Assembly: GCA_900544335.1 (NCBI GenBank)
Contig: UQUS01000020.1
Span: forward strand, 1 to 33,874
Source of the DNA: an uncultured Sutterella sp.
Lineage (GTDB): Bacteria; Pseudomonadota; Gammaproteobacteria; Burkholderiales; Burkholderiaceae_F
Direction: 5' to 3'
DNA length: 33,874 nucleotides
Below are positions 31,898 to 33,874 of this stretch, piece after piece. Made by a program: the position numbers and the translations under genes. Under the pieces are notes generated by a model. The model was not told the DNA's origin. It saw nothing but the letters and a program-made list of their open reading frames with translations, and searched no databases. Each line of letters starts with the position of its first letter. The stretch's first letter is position 1.

Positions 31898-32180
31898 CTA
31901 ATCGTCGATGGAAATCAGTTCGTAGTTGGGATTTCCCGTTTTCAGCTCCCTGCATATAAGAAAGCTGTCGCAATCCGCGGTGCGGCTCAATACGCTCGAC
32001 TAAATCGGGGTTTTCTGCATAGGTCATCCGGAACACCAGATCAATGGAAGCCCGGTCAATCGCGAGAATATCGGTCGAAGGCAAAATCCCGATATCGGGA
32101 ATGATCAGGTCGGTTCCGAGCCGCCTGCAATTTCGCATGTGAACGGTTTTAATCGGATAAAAAGGAGCGTTCCCCGTGCT
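31898..32180 (-). pseudogene. Frameshifted C-terminal remnant of a DUF362 protein
   Basis: On the minus strand the frame reads APFYPIKTVHMRNCRRLG, then TDLIIPDIGILPSTDILAID, then RASIDLVFRMTYAENPDLVE. The VHxRNCRxLGTDxIIPDIGI and S-T-D-x-x-A-I-D pattern is that of the C-terminal part of DUF362 proteins. After RQLSYMQ the expected ending, ELKTGNPNYELISIDD and a TAG at 31898-31900, is in the next frame; one extra base in the C-run at 31948-31950 explains this. The N-terminal part is missing: the frame runs upstream only to the stop of the cyclophilin-like gene. It is therefore both truncated and frameshifted. Read naively it would give an 84-residue frame at 31884-32138. Confidence 0.7.
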
Positions 32181-32600
32181 CTACTTGGCTTCGCGCACCA
32201 GATTCATCACCCAACTTTTGGACGTACGAATCATCTCGAGGGTTTCATCCGAGACGTGCCCGATCGGGATGACATCGGCTTTGTAATCGGGATCGGTTAA
32301 ATAAACCGTCAGATTCCGCCTCGGCGGCCAATACGCAATATCACCTTTTTTCGGCGTGTATTGGATTTTTTCTTTCACGAGCGGAAGCGGGTACTTTAGG
32401 TACGCAATACGCTCGCTTTTACCGAAATCCTCGAAACTCATCATCACGGGAAGGCGCTTGACAAGGGCATCGGCACACGGGTTGGACACAATCTCAAGCG
32501 GATAAAACTTTCCGTTGTATTCAAAAAACGCCGGTTCGGCAAACGCCAAAGACGAGGCGCACAGTAAAGCAAAACTAACAAGGGAACTGGTGGGTTTCAC
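32181..32600 (-). CDS. Exported cyclophilin-like domain protein
   Basis: The 139-residue protein begins with a signal peptide (MKPTSSLVSFALLCASSLAFA, cleavage before EPA). The mature part has FEYNGKFYPLEIV, MSFEDFGKSERIAYL, KKGDIAYWPP and NLTVYLTDPDY followed by IPIGHV. This order fits the small bacterial cyclophilin-like fold family (Cyclophil_like2 type), which is structurally related to peptidyl-prolyl isomerases but of unproven activity. The start is GTG at 32598-32600, preceded by GGAG six bases away. It lies downstream of gapA on the same strand, with its own candidate promoter inside the gapA 3' region. Confidence 0.72.
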   Translation of the reverse strand: MKPTSSLVSFALLCASSLAFAEPAFFEYNGKFYPLEIVSNPCADALVKRLPVMMSFEDFGKSERIAYLKYPLPLVKEKIQYTPKKGDIAYWPPRRNLTVYLTDPDYKADVIPIGHVSDETLEMIRTSKSWVMNLVREAK

Positions 32601-32618
32601 AACACTCTCCGGGACGAA

Positions 32619-32644
32619 AAAGGGGCACCCGTCGGCACCCCTTT
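32619..32644 (-). terminator. Terminator of gapA
   Basis: On the minus strand AAAGGGG (32644-32638) pairs with CCCCTTT (32625-32619), with T-residues continuing to 32617. Inner pairs in the 12-base loop are possible. It lies about 35 bases past the gapA stop. Confidence 0.75.
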
Positions 32645-32645
32645 C

Positions 32646-32674
32646 ATTACATCACATATTTGTCACTAGGACAA
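32646..32674 (-). promoter_or_regulatory. Candidate promoter for the cyclophilin-like gene
   Basis: Read on the minus strand, TTGTCC (32674-32669) and TGTAAT (32651-32646) are 17 bases apart, matching consensus at four and five positions. The predicted start near 32639 falls inside the 5' arm of the gapA terminator, so transcripts from here would not form the complete terminator stem. Confidence 0.45.
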
Positions 32675-32677
32675 AAA

Positions 32678-33688
32678 TTACTTACCGGACTTTTCCATCG
32701 AGCAGATGAGCTCGAGAACCTTATTGGAGTAACCGATTTCGTTGTCGTACCAGCTCACGAGCTTGACGAAGTGATCGGTCAGAGCAATACCGGCCTTTTC
32801 ATCGAAAATGGACGTGTGGGTGTTGCCCAAGAAGTCAGACGAAACAACCGCGTCGGACGTGTAGTCCATAACACCCTTCATCGGGCCGGCAACGGCTTCC
32901 TTAATCGCTTCGCAGATGTCGGCGTATGTGGCGGACTTCACGAGCGTGCAGGTCAGATCGACGACGGAAACGTCGGCGGTCGGAACACGGAAGCTCATGC
33001 CGGTCAACTTGCCGTTCAAGGACGGAATGACCTTGCCGACAGCCTTCGCAGCACCCGTAGAAGACGGGATGATGTTCTGGGAAGCACTGCGACCGCCGCG
33101 CCAATCCTTCAGGGACGGGCCGTCAACCGTACGCTGTGTGGCGGTTGTAGAGTGAACCGTGGTCATAAGACCCTGTTCGATGCCGAACGCATCGTTCACA
33201 ACCTTGGCCAAAGGAGCCAAGCAGTTTGTCGTGCAGGAAGCGTTCGAGACGATATCCTGGCCGGCGTAGGTCTTGTCGTTCACGCCGACGACGAACATCG
33301 GGGTGGCGTCCTTGGAAGGAGCAGACATCACAACGCGGCGAGCACCGGCTTCGATGTGCTTGCGAGCGAGTTCGTCCTTAAGGAAGAAGCCCGTGGACTC
33401 AACAACGTAGTCAACACCGATGTCACCCCACTTCAAGAGGGCCGGATCGCGTTCGGCTGTGATGCGAATGGTCTTGCCGTTGACAACCAAGTGGCCGTCG
33501 ACCACTTCGACGGTGCCGTTGAAGGCGCCGTGCATCGTGTCGTACTTGAGCATGTAGGCCATGTAATCGGGCGGCAGAAGGTCGTTGATACCGACAACTT
33601 CAATACCGAGTTCGGGACGCGCAACGGAGGCGCGGAAAACGAAACGGCCGATACGACCGAAACCGTTAATACCAACTTTGATGGTCAT
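32678..33688 (-). CDS. gapA: Glyceraldehyde-3-phosphate dehydrogenase, type I
   Basis: This glycolytic enzyme converts glyceraldehyde-3-phosphate to 1,3-bisphosphoglycerate with NAD+. The 336 residues start MTIKVGINGFGRIGR (NAD-binding). Asp36 in GINDLL favours NAD over NADP. SNASCTTNCLAP has catalytic Cys152. SSTGAAKAVGKVIP and SWYDNEIGYSNKVLEL are conserved. GGAGAG seven bases upstream supports the ATG at 33686-33688. Codon bias is strong, leaving a long antisense frame. Transketolase and phosphoglycerate kinase, frequent partners in betaproteobacteria, are not visible: pgk is absent downstream and the upstream side is cut by the window edge. Confidence 0.97.
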   Translation of the reverse strand: MTIKVGINGFGRIGRFVFRASVARPELGIEVVGINDLLPPDYMAYMLKYDTMHGAFNGTVEVVDGHLVVNGKTIRITAERDPALLKWGDIGVDYVVESTGFFLKDELARKHIEAGARRVVMSAPSKDATPMFVVGVNDKTYAGQDIVSNASCTTNCLAPLAKVVNDAFGIEQGLMTTVHSTTATQRTVDGPSLKDWRGGRSASQNIIPSSTGAAKAVGKVIPSLNGKLTGMSFRVPTADVSVVDLTCTLVKSATYADICEAIKEAVAGPMKGVMDYTSDAVVSSDFLGNTHTSIFDEKAGIALTDHFVKLVSWYDNEIGYSNKVLELICSMEKSGK

Positions 33689-33720
33689 TTTTCAACTCTC
33701 CAAAGAGTAAAAAGTGAAAT

Positions 33721-33748
33721 GAAATATGTTCTTGTAGTTTTCAGTCAA
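33721..33748 (-). promoter_or_regulatory. Candidate promoter for gapA
   Basis: On the minus strand TTGACT (33748-33743) is a 5/6 match to the -35 box, with TATTTC (33726-33721) 16 bases further as a weak -10. An alternative TAAAAT box lies upstream near 33798-33803 with an ATGAAA -35. Either gives a leader short enough for efficient expression. Confidence 0.35.
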
Positions 33749-33762
33749 GCACAACGCCCCCT

Positions 33763-33874
33763 TTAAAGCACGGACACGTTGTCGCAAACAAGGATTTTAC
33801 CCAAACTCCCTGACATTTTCATAAACAGGCGTCTGAATTTTTCCTGTGTTAGCTTTTTGGGCCTGATTTAGAAC
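33763..33874 (-). other. Open frame running in from the right edge, unidentified
   Basis: A minus-strand frame is open from the window edge to a TAA at 33763-33765. It contains RPKKLTQEKFRRLFMKMSGS and ends CDNVSVL. It may be the last codons of a gene upstream of gapA or chance; the composition does not identify a family, and it is not the C-terminus of transketolase. It overlaps a possible upstream gapA promoter. Confidence 0.2.

Noticed and set aside
32660..33766. 368-codon plus-strand frame opposite gapA
   Set aside because: Antisense shadow of a strongly codon-biased gene; gapA itself has all catalytic motifs.
1..33874. tRNA, rRNA, CRISPR array, insertion sequence, prophage or toxin-antitoxin module
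   Set aside because: No regularly spaced repeats, transposase-like proteins, cloverleaf-like segments or paired small toxin genes were seen while reading the window.

Overview
The window is bacterial, roughly half G+C, and densely packed, with almost every base in conserved chromosomal genes. The gene set points to a Gram-negative betaproteobacterium, and I infer Burkholderiales, probably Sutterellaceae or a close relative. The reasons are a Bug-type tripartite tricarboxylate transporter, an lpxK-Trm112-kdsB lipid A/Kdo cluster, divergent glnE and yhdP, an orphan RnfB-like ferredoxin next to nth, and an H-NS protein of the GRGKQP type. ATP-dependent PEP carboxykinase, a membrane H+-pyrophosphatase and a BicA-like SulP transporter suggest an energy-thrifty, CO2-responsive, anaerobic or microaerophilic life. 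No rRNA, tRNA, CRISPR array, intact insertion sequence or prophage was seen.

Layout. 1-3471: a non-coding left edge, then tctC-tctB-tctA with an intercistronic hairpin and a terminator. 3472-4758: an RluA-type pseudouridine synthase, followed by a spacer holding a decayed M20-type amidohydrolase C-terminus. 5158-7157: lpxK, a Trm112-like zinc ribbon gene and kdsB. 7486-10321: adk, then hppA, each with hairpin signals around it. 10441-14584: an unrecognised lipoprotein gene overlapping folD, then the M3 oligopeptidase prlC. 14597-21538: glnE (minus) divergent from the giant AsmA-like gene yhdP. 21585-23182: a coupled plsC and CdsA-like pair. 23292-26229: thyA-folA, fdxA, rnfB-like and nth. 26421-31789: pckA, a CYTH gene, an H-NS gene, a dihydrouridine synthase and a SulP transporter. 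31898-33688 (minus): gapA, an exported cyclophilin-like protein and a frameshifted DUF362 remnant.

How the genes fit together. folD, thyA and folA form the folate/thymidylate cycle. lpxK, kdsB, plsC, the CdsA-like gene and yhdP all serve the envelope. gapA and pckA sit in central carbon flow, where a bicarbonate importer would feed PEP carboxylation. hppA would conserve energy from pyrophosphate.

Most of the window is ordinary housekeeping DNA. The items most worth a second look are: the CdsA paralogue that has lost the conserved C-terminal CTP-transferase signature residues but keeps the fold and translational coupling to plsC; the unrecognised lipoprotein overlapping folD; the terminator-like structure in the pckA leader; a promoter apparently nested in the gapA terminator region; and three gene remnants (M20 amidohydrolase, DUF362, and an unidentified C-terminus). 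I did not find convincing evidence of a wholly new multigene system.
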